Assembly (NCBI RefSeq): GCF_022846655.1
Contig: NZ_AP025667.1
Coordinates: 5,803,001 to 5,867,000, forward strand
DNA length: 64,000 nucleotides
Source of the DNA: Streptomyces seoulensis
GTDB taxonomy: Bacteria > Actinomycetota > Actinomycetes > Streptomycetales > Streptomycetaceae
Direction: 5' to 3'
Shown: positions 42,848-50,231 of the stretch, in pieces
Numbering within the stretch: position 1 is the first letter of the stretch
Layout of the letters: each line of letters begins with the position of its first letter
The notes under the pieces: generated by a model
Told to the model about the DNA's origin: nothing
The model's input: only the letters and a program-made list of their open reading frames with translations
Database searches by the model: none
Program-made: the position numbers and the translations under genes

Positions 42848-43546
42848 TCAGCCCGTGATCAGCAGGACCGCCAGCAGTACGGCTCCCGCCAGGGCCGGGA
42901 TCAGGATCTCGTAGGCCCAGCGGATGGTGATCTCGCCCTGGGCGTGCTCCGCCTCGCCGTGGCGTTCGTGGAGGTCCCGGAGGTCGTCCATGATCTTGTC
43001 GCTCTCCGCGCGGGCGGGGGCGGCAGCCGCCTCGGCGGCACCGAACGCCGCCGCTCCCCCGCCGCTGAAGACCCCGCCGAAGCGGCTGCCGCCACGGGTG
43101 CCGCGGGCCGCGTCCGCCGCAGCGCGGGCCCGCTTGTTGGCCGCGCGCTTGCGGGCGCGCAGCGAGACGGGGATCGCCCAGAGCTGGAACTTGGTACCGG
43201 ACTCGGTCAGCGCCTCGTTGGAGTAGCCCGAGCGCAGGGAGGACAGCCGGCCCCAGGGCAGGTGGATCACGCGGAAGGGGTTGCGGACCCGCAGCCGCTC
43301 CTCGTCGGCGTAGACCGCCGGGCGCAGGGTGAACGCGGTCACCAGCGGCACCACCAGGATCATCACGGCCAGCGCCAGCCACGGCACACGGCCCGTGCCG
43401 CGGAACAGCGCGTCGCAGCCGAGCCAGACGACGAGGGCCAGCACGAGCACACCGCCCACGAGGGCCATCGGCGAGCGGTAGATCCGGTCCCTGGCGGCGG
43501 GCGCCACGGGCCGCGACGCGGGTGACTGGTGGTCCGGGGTCGTCAT
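42848..43546 (-). CDS. Membrane protein with PH-like domain
   Basis: Protein of 232 aa. Two N-terminal membrane helices (LVGGVLVLALVVWLGCDALF and VPWLALAVMILVVPLVTAF) lead into a PH-like domain (LRPAVYADEERLRVRNPFRVIHLPWGRLSSLRSGYSNEALTESGTKFQLWAIPV), then an Ala/Arg-rich coil and a final membrane helix (ILIPALAGAVLLAVLLI). It matches bacterial PH-domain (DUF-type) membrane proteins. ATG 43546. It is divergent from deoC. Function unknown. Confidence 0.82.
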   Translation of the reverse strand: MTTPDHQSPASRPVAPAARDRIYRSPMALVGGVLVLALVVWLGCDALFRGTGRVPWLALAVMILVVPLVTAFTLRPAVYADEERLRVRNPFRVIHLPWGRLSSLRSGYSNEALTESGTKFQLWAIPVSLRARKRAANKRARAAADAARGTRGGSRFGGVFSGGGAAAFGAAEAAAAPARAESDKIMDDLRDLHERHGEAEHAQGEITIRWAYEILIPALAGAVLLAVLLITG

Positions 43547-43677
43547 GGCCCCGATTGTGCACGAACGCCGCGCGGCCACCACCACCCGGCCCGATAGAGG
43601 AACGCATCCGTGACCTGCGGTGGCGTTTCCGGCCCTCTTGGGCCCCCCACAACCCCGCCCCCGGGGCTATACAGCCG

Positions 43678-43689
43678 CTACGCGCGTAG
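43678..43689. promoter_or_regulatory. Operator candidate CTACGCGCGTAG at the deoC promoter
   Basis: The same 12-bp palindrome as at 38981. It sits one base upstream of the TATGCT -10 candidate (43691-43696), so it fills the promoter spacer. Bound protein would exclude RNA polymerase. Confidence 0.7.
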
Positions 43690-43690
43690 A

Positions 43691-43696
43691 TATGCT
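43691..43696 (+). promoter_or_regulatory. -10 candidate for a leaderless deoC transcript
   Basis: TATGCT is 6 nt before the GTG at 43703 and there is no ribosome site. Confidence 0.5.
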
Positions 43697-43702
43697 CGTC
43701 TG

Positions 43703-44707
43703 GTGACCATGCCCTCCCCCAAGCTCTCGACTCCGCTCGAACAGGGCGGTGCTCCCATCGCATCCCCCGCAAAGGCGTTCGCCGACGTCACCGCGTCCGA
43801 CAGCACGCTGCGCCGCTTCCTCCACGGGCTGCCCGGCGTCGACGCGGTCGGCCTGGAGGCGCGTGCGGCGTCCCTCGGGACCCGCTCGATCAAGACCACC
43901 GCGAAGGCGTACGCCATCGACCTCGCCATCTCGATGGTCGACCTGACCACGCTGGAAGGCGCGGACACTCCCGGCAAGGTCCGGGCGCTCGGCGCCAAGG
44001 CGGCCCACCCGGACCCCACGGACCGTACGACGCCGACCACCGCCGCCGTCTGCGTGTATCCCGACATGGTGGCCGTCGCCAAGGAGGCCGTCGCCGGTTC
44101 CGGCGTCAAGGTCGCCTCCGTGGCCACCGCCTTCCCGGCCGGCCGGGCCGCGCTCGGCGTGAAGCTGGCCGACGTGCGCGACGCGGTCGCGGCGGGCGCC
44201 GACGAGATCGACATGGTCATCGACCGCGGCGCCTTCCTCGCGGGCGACTACCTCAAGGTGTACGACGAGATCACCGCCGTGAAGGAAGCCTGCGGGACGA
44301 GCGCCCGGCTGAAGGTCATCTTCGAGACCGGCGAGCTGTCGACGTACGACAACATCCGCCGGGCGAGCTGGCTGGGCATGATGGCGGGCGCGGACTTCAT
44401 CAAGACGTCCACCGGCAAGGTCGCGGTCAACGCCACCCCCGCCAACACCCTGCTGATGCTGGAGGCGGTGCGCGACTTCCGCGCCCAGACCGGCGTCCAG
44501 GTCGGCGTGAAGCCCGCGGGCGGCATCCGCACCACCAAGGACGCGGTCAAGTTCCTGGTCCTGGTCAACGAGACCGCGGGCGAGGACTGGCTGGACAACC
44601 ACTGGTTCCGCTTCGGCGCCTCCTCGCTGCTGAACGACCTGCTGATGCAGCGTCAGAAGCTGGCCACCGGCCGCTACTCCGGCCCCGACTACGTGACGGT
44701 GGACTGA
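43703..44707 (+). CDS. deoC: Deoxyribose-phosphate aldolase
   Basis: Aldolase of 334 aa splitting 2-deoxyribose-5-phosphate to acetaldehyde and glyceraldehyde-3-phosphate. Catalytic lysine in GADFIKTSTGK, second lysine in VGVKPAGGIRT, and DEIDMVIDRG are conserved. The N-terminal 55 residues are longer than in E. coli DeoC and include SPAKAFADVTASDSTLRRFLHGLPGVDAV. GTG 43703 follows a -10 by 6 nt. The aldehyde dehydrogenase gene starts 5 bp after the stop, so it can oxidise the acetaldehyde produced. Confidence 0.94.
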   Translation: MTMPSPKLSTPLEQGGAPIASPAKAFADVTASDSTLRRFLHGLPGVDAVGLEARAASLGTRSIKTTAKAYAIDLAISMVDLTTLEGADTPGKVRALGAKAAHPDPTDRTTPTTAAVCVYPDMVAVAKEAVAGSGVKVASVATAFPAGRAALGVKLADVRDAVAAGADEIDMVIDRGAFLAGDYLKVYDEITAVKEACGTSARLKVIFETGELSTYDNIRRASWLGMMAGADFIKTSTGKVAVNATPANTLLMLEAVRDFRAQTGVQVGVKPAGGIRTTKDAVKFLVLVNETAGEDWLDNHWFRFGASSLLNDLLMQRQKLATGRYSGPDYVTVD

Positions 44708-44712
44708 TCACC

Positions 44713-46149
44713 ATGGCTTCCCTCTTCGAGTACGCGCCGGCGCCCGAGTCCCGCGCCGTCGTCGACATCGCCCCCTCCTACGGGCTCTTCATCGACGGCG
44801 AGTTCACCGAAGCCGCCGACGGCAAGGTCTTCAAGACCGTCTCCCCCTCCACCGAGGAGGTGCTCTCCGAGGTCGCGCAGGCCGGTGAGGCGGACGTGGA
44901 CCGCGCGGTCAAGGCCGCCCGCAAGGCGTTCGAGAAGTGGTCGGCGCTGCCCGGCTCCGAGCGCGCCAAGTACCTGTTCCGCATCGCCCGCATCATCCAG
45001 GAGCGCAGCCGCGAGCTGGCCGTGCTGGAGACGCTGGACAACGGCAAGCCGATCAAGGAGACCCGCGACGCGGACCTCCCCCTGGTCGCCGCGCACTTCT
45101 TCTACTACGCGGGCTGGGCCGACAAGCTCGACCACGCCGGCTTCGGCGCCAACCCGGCTCCGCTGGGCGTCGCCGGCCAGGTCATCCCGTGGAACTTCCC
45201 GCTGCTGATGCTGGCGTGGAAGATCGCCCCGGCGCTGGCCACCGGCAACACGGTCGTCCTCAAGCCCGCCGAGACCACCCCGCTGTCGGCCCTGTTCTTC
45301 GCGGACATCTGCCGCCAGGCGGGCCTGCCCAAGGGTGTCGTCAACATCCTGCCGGGCTACGGCGACGCGGGCGCCGCGCTGGTCGCCCACCCGGACGTGA
45401 ACAAGGTCGCCTTCACCGGCTCCACGGCCGTCGGCAAGCAGATCGCGCGCACGGTCGCCGGGACGAGCAAGAAGCTCACGCTGGAGCTGGGCGGCAAGGG
45501 CGCCAACATCGTCTTCGACGACGCCCCCATCGACCAGGCCGTCGAGGGCATCGTCACCGGCATCTTCTTCAACCAGGGCCAGGTCTGCTGCGCGGGCTCG
45601 CGTCTGCTGGTCCAGGAGTCGATCCAGGACGAGCTGCTGGACGCGCTCAAGCGCCGCCTGTCCACGCTGCGCCTCGGTGACCCGCTGGACAAGAACACCG
45701 ACATCGGCGCGATCAACTCCGCCGAGCAGCTCGCCCGGATCACCGCGCTGGCGGAGAAGGGCGAGGCGGAGGGCGCCGAGCGCTGGTCCCCGGCCTGCGA
45801 ACTGCCCTCCTCCGGTTACTGGTTCGCCCCGACGCTGTTCACGAACGTCACCCAGGCGCACACCATCGCCCGCGACGAGATCTTCGGCCCGGTGCTGTCG
45901 GTGCTCAGCTTCCGCACCCCGGACGAGGCCGTCGCCAAGGCCAACAACACCCAGTACGGGCTGTCGGCGGGCATCTGGACCGAGAAGGGTTCCCGGATCC
46001 TGGCCGTGGCGAACAAGCTGCGCGCCGGTGTCGTCTGGTCCAACACGTTCAACAAGTTCGACCCGACCTCGCCCTTCGGCGGTTACAAGGAGTCGGGCTT
46101 CGGCCGCGAGGGCGGTCGCCACGGCCTGGAGGCTTACCTCGATGTCTGA
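44713..46149 (+). CDS. Aldehyde dehydrogenase (catalytic half of a split ALDH16-like pair)
   Basis: Aldehyde dehydrogenase of 478 aa. The general-base glutamate is in LELGGKGANIVFDD and the catalytic cysteine in FNQGQVCCAGSRL (Cys292, with Cys293 next to it). NAD motif GFTGS-type block (VAFTGSTAVGKQIA) is present, as is the C-terminal PFGGYKESGFGREGG. It is 5 bp behind deoC, so acetaldehyde from deoxyribose is a likely substrate. Its last 8 bp overlap a second, catalytically incomplete ALDH-like gene. Confidence 0.94.
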   Translation: MASLFEYAPAPESRAVVDIAPSYGLFIDGEFTEAADGKVFKTVSPSTEEVLSEVAQAGEADVDRAVKAARKAFEKWSALPGSERAKYLFRIARIIQERSRELAVLETLDNGKPIKETRDADLPLVAAHFFYYAGWADKLDHAGFGANPAPLGVAGQVIPWNFPLLMLAWKIAPALATGNTVVLKPAETTPLSALFFADICRQAGLPKGVVNILPGYGDAGAALVAHPDVNKVAFTGSTAVGKQIARTVAGTSKKLTLELGGKGANIVFDDAPIDQAVEGIVTGIFFNQGQVCCAGSRLLVQESIQDELLDALKRRLSTLRLGDPLDKNTDIGAINSAEQLARITALAEKGEAEGAERWSPACELPSSGYWFAPTLFTNVTQAHTIARDEIFGPVLSVLSFRTPDEAVAKANNTQYGLSAGIWTEKGSRILAVANKLRAGVVWSNTFNKFDPTSPFGGYKESGFGREGGRHGLEAYLDV

Positions 46150-47026
46150 CCGACTGAGCGTCTTCAAGACCTACAAGCTGTACGTCGGGGGCAAGTTCCC
46201 CCGCTCCGAAAGCGGCCGGGTGTACGAGGTGACCGACTCCAAGGGCAACTGGCTGGCGAACGCGCCCCTCTCGTCCCGCAAGGACGCCCGTGACGCGGTC
46301 GTGGCCGCGCGCAAGGCGTTCGGCGGCTGGTCCGGCGCGACCGCGTACAACCGCGGTCAGGTGCTGTATCGGGTGGCCGAGATGCTGGAGGGCCGCAAGG
46401 AGCAGTTCGTCCGCGAGGTCGCGGAGGCCGAGGGCCTGTCGAAGGCCAAGGCCGCCGCGGTCGTGGACGCGGCCATCGACCGCTGGGTCTGGTACGCGGG
46501 CTGGACCGACAAGATCGCCCAGGTCGTGGGCGGCGCCAACCCGGTCGCGGGCCCGTACTTCAACCTCTCCTCGCCCGAGCCGACCGGTGTGGTCGCGGTG
46601 CTGGCCCCGCAGGACTCGTCCTTCCTGGGCCTGGTCTCGGTGATCGCCCCGGTGATCGCCACCGGCAACACCGCGGTCGTCATCGCCTCCGAGAAGGCCC
46701 CGCTGCCCGCCCTGTCGCTCGGCGAGGTGCTGGCCACCTCCGACGTGCCGGGCGGTGTCGTCAACATCCTGTCGGGCGCCACGGCCGAGCTGGCCGCGCC
46801 GCTCGCCGCGCACCAGGACGTCAACGCGATCGACCTCGCGGGCGCCGACGAGGCGCTGGCGAAGGAGCTGGAGATCGCGGCGGCGGACAACCTCAAGCGG
46901 GTTCTCCGTCCACAGCCTGTGGACCACACGGCGACGCCGGGCATCGACCGGATGACGGCCTTCCTGGAGACCAAGACGGTCTGGCACCCCACCGGGGCGC
47001 TGGGCGCGTCGGGCTCGTCGTACTGA
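46142..47026 (+). CDS. Truncated, cysteine-free ALDH-like protein (vestigial ALDH domain)
   Basis: Protein of 294 aa homologous to ALDH N-terminal regions: KLYVGGKFPRSESGRVYEV, DARDAVVAARKAFGGWSG, EPTGVVAVLAPQDSSFLGLVSVIAPVIATGNTAVVIASEKAPL and LATSDVPGGVVNILSG. It has no cysteine at all and lacks the catalytic domain after residue about 250. In ALDH16 enzymes a full ALDH domain is fused to exactly such a shortened inactive one; here they are two ORFs overlapping by 8 bp. A structural partner role is likely. It is followed by a strong terminator. Confidence 0.9.
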   Translation: MSDRLSVFKTYKLYVGGKFPRSESGRVYEVTDSKGNWLANAPLSSRKDARDAVVAARKAFGGWSGATAYNRGQVLYRVAEMLEGRKEQFVREVAEAEGLSKAKAAAVVDAAIDRWVWYAGWTDKIAQVVGGANPVAGPYFNLSSPEPTGVVAVLAPQDSSFLGLVSVIAPVIATGNTAVVIASEKAPLPALSLGEVLATSDVPGGVVNILSGATAELAAPLAAHQDVNAIDLAGADEALAKELEIAAADNLKRVLRPQPVDHTATPGIDRMTAFLETKTVWHPTGALGASGSSY

Positions 47027-47037
47027 GCGCACACGGA

Positions 47038-47074
47038 GCCGCGCCGTCCCTTCACCTCGAAGGGGCGGCGCGGC
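47038..47074. terminator. Strong terminator after the ALDH pair
   Basis: A 16-bp stem with one G-T pair runs from 47038-47053 to 47059-47074 around ACCTC. The flanking genes are convergent. Confidence 0.83.
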
Positions 47075-47084
47075 TTCGCGCTTG

Positions 47085-47507
47085 TCAGCCCTTGGGCGTG
47101 AGCAGGCCCAGCGTCTGACCGACGACCGGGACCGCGCCGAAGGACGGGGCCTGGGCGATCGGGCCGGTCAGCGCCAGGGTGTTGAGCGGCTTGAAGTCGG
47201 CGACGGTGGTGCCGATGCCGTTGTTCAGCGGGTCGGTGCCGGTGCCCGCCAGCGGGTTGGGCTTGAGGCCGGCGACGGTGCCGGTGGCGTAGCCGACCGA
47301 CATGGCGAGGGCGTTCACCCCGGACTGCGGATTGACGTCGCCGATGTCGGCGGAGCGCAGCGGCGGCACGTCCAGCAGCGGCGCGGCCGCGTCGGCGTGG
47401 GCCGTGCTCGCACCCGCCGCCAGGGCCGCTCCGGCCGACGCGAGGGCGATCAGGGCGCGCCGTGCGGCGGGCTGACGGGGAGACCGGGGTGCGGAGTGTC
47501 GTGCCAT
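47085..47507 (-). CDS. Small secreted protein
   Basis: Protein of 140 aa with an Arg-rich start and signal peptide (ALIALASAGAALAAGASTAHA) and processing near residue 40. The mature part is about 100 residues of Gly/Pro/Leu/Thr-rich sequence (LPLLDV-type segments; GPIAQAPSFGAVPVVGQTLGLL). It has no enzyme motif. ATG at 47507; the frame open to 47615 is not needed. It resembles in style, but not clearly in sequence, the secreted protein at 53678. Function unknown. Confidence 0.75.
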   Translation of the reverse strand: MARHSAPRSPRQPAARRALIALASAGAALAAGASTAHADAAAPLLDVPPLRSADIGDVNPQSGVNALAMSVGYATGTVAGLKPNPLAGTGTDPLNNGIGTTVADFKPLNTLALTGPIAQAPSFGAVPVVGQTLGLLTPKG

Positions 47508-47633
47508 CAGTGGTGCCGCCTTCTGGTGCGCAGGGTAATACGGTCGACACGTAGGGTAGTTGAGATGTGACGCACGCTCCAATGCGGCCCGCGGGGTCGG
47601 CAGGACGGCCACCATGCGTCAAACTGGTGTTCC

Positions 47634-48269
47634 GTGAGCATCCATCTTCCGTCCCCCGCCCGCGTGGTGCTGTTGAGCGGCCCCTCCGGTTCGGGCAAGT
47701 CACTGGTCGCAGCCCTCTCCGGGCTGCCCGTGCTGCGCCTCGACGACTTCTACAAGGAGGGCGACGACCCCACCCTGCCGCTGGTGGACGGGAGCTCGGA
47801 CATCGACTGGGACCATCCGCTGTCCTGGGACGCGGACGTGGCCCTCGCGGCGATCGCCCGGCTGTGCGCGTCCGGTTCGACGCCGGTGCCGGTGTACGAC
47901 ATCTCGCTGAGCGCCCGTACCGGCGAGGACACCCTGAGCATCGGCGGTACCCCGCTGTTCATCGCCGAGGGGATCTTCGCGGCGGAGATCGTGGAGCGCT
48001 GCCGGGAGCTGGGGGTGCTGGCGGACGCGCTGTGTCTGACGCGGGGCCCGGTCACCACCTTCCGGCGCCGTTTCCTGCGCGATCTGAAGGAGGGCCGCAA
48101 GTCGGTGCCGTTCCTGCTGCGCCGGGGCTGGCGGCTGCTGCGCGCGGAACGCTCGATCGTGACCCGCCAGGTGTCCCTGGGCGCGCACCCGTGCGGCCGG
48201 GACGAGGCGCTGAGCCGGATGGCGGCGGCAGCGGCGGGCCGGCAGACGCGGCAGCAGACGGCGGCATAG
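47634..48269 (+). CDS. Uridine kinase-like P-loop protein
   Basis: Protein of 211 aa with P-loop GPSGSGKS, a Walker-B-like DDFYKEGDDPTLP block and VPVYDISLSARTGE, matching the uridine kinase/phosphoribulokinase family. Arg-rich lid FRRRFLRDLKEGRKSVP. It may phosphorylate uridine/cytidine to the monophosphate, fitting the nucleoside salvage genes around, but another small substrate is possible. GTG 47634. It is divergent from the secreted protein. Confidence 0.82.
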   Translation: MSIHLPSPARVVLLSGPSGSGKSLVAALSGLPVLRLDDFYKEGDDPTLPLVDGSSDIDWDHPLSWDADVALAAIARLCASGSTPVPVYDISLSARTGEDTLSIGGTPLFIAEGIFAAEIVERCRELGVLADALCLTRGPVTTFRRRFLRDLKEGRKSVPFLLRRGWRLLRAERSIVTRQVSLGAHPCGRDEALSRMAAAAAGRQTRQQTAA

Positions 48270-48319
48270 GCGGGCGCGGACATGAGGAAGCGGGACTGCA
48301 CGGCCCCCCAGCCGTCCAG

Positions 48320-48500
48320 CCCCGCTTCCGGTGTTCCCCCGTGTTTCCCCCGGTTGTTCCCCCGTGTTTCCCCTTACGGGTTCTCGCGCGGACCCTCCCC
48401 CCGGTGGACCCCCGCGATTCCCCGTATCCCCTCGGGCCGAGCCGTGACGGCTCGTTCCCCCCGTTTCCCCCGTGGATCCACCTCCCCCGGTGGACCCGTC
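48320..48500 (-). repeat. G-tract repeat array in the sigQ 3' region
   Basis: On the minus strand this 3' flank of sigQ holds many GGGG/GGGGG runs separated by AAACAC or AAC. A 19-mer occurs exactly at 48332-48350 and 48355-48373, and a near-identical 16-mer occurs around 48394 and 48484. The arrangement could form G-quadruplexes in RNA or DNA. No gene is here. Confidence 0.6.
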
Positions 48501-48502
48501 CT

Positions 48503-49291
48503 TCAGGCGACCAGCTCGCCGAAGGCGTCTTCGTGGTCCCGGCCGAAGCTCAGGACCTCGTCCTCGCGCAGGCGCCGCAGCGAGCGCCAGATGCTGGACT
48601 TCACCGTGCCGACGCTGATGCCGAGTATGTCGGCGATCTCCGGGTCGGTACGGCCCTCGTAGTAGCGCAGCACCAGCATGGTGCGCTGGGGCTCGGGCAG
48701 CCGGGCGAGCGCCTGCCACAGGACGGCGCGCAGCTCGGTGCCGCGCATGGCGTCCGTGCCGGCCGGCGTCTCCGGCAGTTCCTCGGTCGGGTACTCGTTC
48801 AGCTTGCGGCGGCGCCACGCGCTGATGTGCAGGTTGGTCATGGTGCGGCGGAGGTAACCGCCGACCGCGGCCTTGTCACTGATCCGCTCCCACGCCCGGT
48901 AGGTCGAGAACAGTGCGCTCTGGAGCAGGTCCTCGGCCTCGAACCGGTCGCCGGTCAGGTGGTAGGCGGTCGCATACAGGGAGGCGCGGCGCTCCTGGAC
49001 GTAGGCGGTGAACTCCGCCTCCGTCAGCGAGCGACGCTCCCCCGGTTCCTCCCCGTACGCGCTTCCCCCGTGCCCCTCCCCCGTGCGGGCGTCGACCACC
49101 GTCATGTAACCGGTGTGCTGACGCCCGGTGCCGCGGGCGCACCCCCGTACTCCCTGGGACTCGCGGCCGCGTTCCAGCAGCGCGGTCCCGGCACCGGACT
49201 TCCCGGAATTCCCGGAAGGCGCAGCCCCCCGGTGTGCGTCGTGCAGACGCGTGACCACTGCGCTGGTGCTCATGCCGTGTGGCGTGTTCAT
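48503..49291 (-). CDS. sigQ: ECF sigma factor SigQ
   Basis: SigE-family (TIGR02983-type) ECF sigma factor of 262 aa. Region 2 is ERRASLYATAYHLTGDRFEAEDLLQSALFSTYRAW; region 4 is LARLPEPQRTMLVLRYYEGRTDPEIADILGISVGTVKSSIWRSLRRL. An N-terminal extension of about 85 residues is not typical for ECF factors. ATG 49291 follows GGGGAGCGCGAG. It is divergent from afsQ1 and is a known AfsQ1 target in S. coelicolor, where it antagonises AfsQ1 effects on antibiotics; that is literature memory. An exact AfsQ1 box lies in the intergenic region. Confidence 0.93.
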   Translation of the reverse strand: MNTPHGMSTSAVVTRLHDAHRGAAPSGNSGKSGAGTALLERGRESQGVRGCARGTGRQHTGYMTVVDARTGEGHGGSAYGEEPGERRSLTEAEFTAYVQERRASLYATAYHLTGDRFEAEDLLQSALFSTYRAWERISDKAAVGGYLRRTMTNLHISAWRRRKLNEYPTEELPETPAGTDAMRGTELRAVLWQALARLPEPQRTMLVLRYYEGRTDPEIADILGISVGTVKSSIWRSLRRLREDEVLSFGRDHEDAFGELVA

Positions 49292-49395
49292 CTCGCGCTC
49301 CCCGTCGTGGACTTCCGGTGATCTGCGGGGCCGGTGGTGCTCTCCCGCCTGTCGAAAAGCTTGCCGATCGACCTTCATGGCCGTGTCCGCCGACT

Positions 49396-49411
49396 GTCAC
49401 AGACCTGTCAC
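49396..49411. promoter_or_regulatory. AfsQ1 binding site (GTnAC-n6-GTnAC)
   Basis: GTCAC-AGACCT-GTCAC matches the published AfsQ1 direct-repeat consensus exactly, as I remember it. It is in the sigQ-afsQ1 divergent region, 105 bp upstream of the sigQ ATG. Activation of sigQ by AfsQ1 is the expected use. Confidence 0.75.
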
Positions 49412-49541
49412 AGGGGCCGGTGGCGGCGGGTCGTGACCGGGTCCGGGCACCGGGAGGTGGCAAGGGCCGCTTTTGTCACCCCGTGTCCGGCGCCGGGCGA
49501 ACGGGGCGCGGCACGGGTCGTACGACAGGCGGTACATGGGC

Positions 49542-49547
49542 CAGAAT
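49542..49547 (+). promoter_or_regulatory. -10 candidate of afsQ1
   Basis: CAGAAT is 6 nt before the afsQ1 GTG and no ribosome site lies between. It suggests a leaderless message. Confidence 0.4.
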
Positions 49548-49553
49548 GAGCCC

Positions 49554-50231
49554 GTGCCTTCCCTGTTGCTGATCGAGGACGACGACGCCATCCGTACGGC
49601 CCTGGAGCTCTCCCTGACGCGCCAGGGGCACCGGGTCGCAACCGCCGCGAGCGGCGAGGACGGTCTGAAGCTGCTGCGTGAGCAGCGCCCGGACCTGATC
49701 GTGCTGGACGTGATGCTGCCCGGCATCGACGGGTTCGAGGTGTGCCGCCGTATCCGGCGCACCGACCAGTTCCCGATCATCCTGCTGACCGCGCGCAACG
49801 ACGACATCGACGTGGTGGTCGGGCTGGAATCCGGCGCCGACGACTACGTGGTCAAACCGGTGCAGGGCCGCGTCCTGGACGCCCGTATCCGGGCCGTGCT
49901 GCGGCGCGGGGAGCGCGAGTCCAGCGACTCGGCGACCTTCGGCAACGTCGTCATCGACCGGTCGGCGATGACCGTGACGAAGAACGGCGAGGACCTGCAG
50001 CTCACCCCGACCGAACTGCGGCTGCTCCTGGAGCTGAGCCGCCGGCCGGGTCAGGCCCTGTCCCGGCAGCAGTTGCTGCGGCTGGTCTGGGAGCACGACT
50101 ACCTGGGCGACTCCCGTCTGGTGGACGCGTGTGTGCAGCGGCTGCGGGCGAAGGTCGAGGACGTGCCGTCCTCCCCGACCCTGATCCGCACGGTCCGTGG
50201 TGTCGGCTACCGCCTGGACGCCCCTCAGTGA
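49554..50231 (+). CDS. afsQ1: Response regulator AfsQ1
   Basis: OmpR-type regulator of 225 aa controlling antibiotic production and nitrogen-related genes in S. coelicolor. Receiver domain (1-118): acidic pocket IEDDD, phospho-acceptor Asp52 in LIVLDVMLPGIDG, Lys in DDYVVKPV. DNA-binding domain (130-225): LTPTELRLLLELSRRP, SRLVDACVQRLRAKVED, VRGVGYRL. The GTG at 49554 gives the known N-terminus (MPSLLLIEDDDAIRTALE). Its stop overlaps the afsQ2 GTG by GTGA. Confidence 0.95.
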   Translation: MPSLLLIEDDDAIRTALELSLTRQGHRVATAASGEDGLKLLREQRPDLIVLDVMLPGIDGFEVCRRIRRTDQFPIILLTARNDDIDVVVGLESGADDYVVKPVQGRVLDARIRAVLRRGERESSDSATFGNVVIDRSAMTVTKNGEDLQLTPTELRLLLELSRRPGQALSRQQLLRLVWEHDYLGDSRLVDACVQRLRAKVEDVPSSPTLIRTVRGVGYRLDAPQ

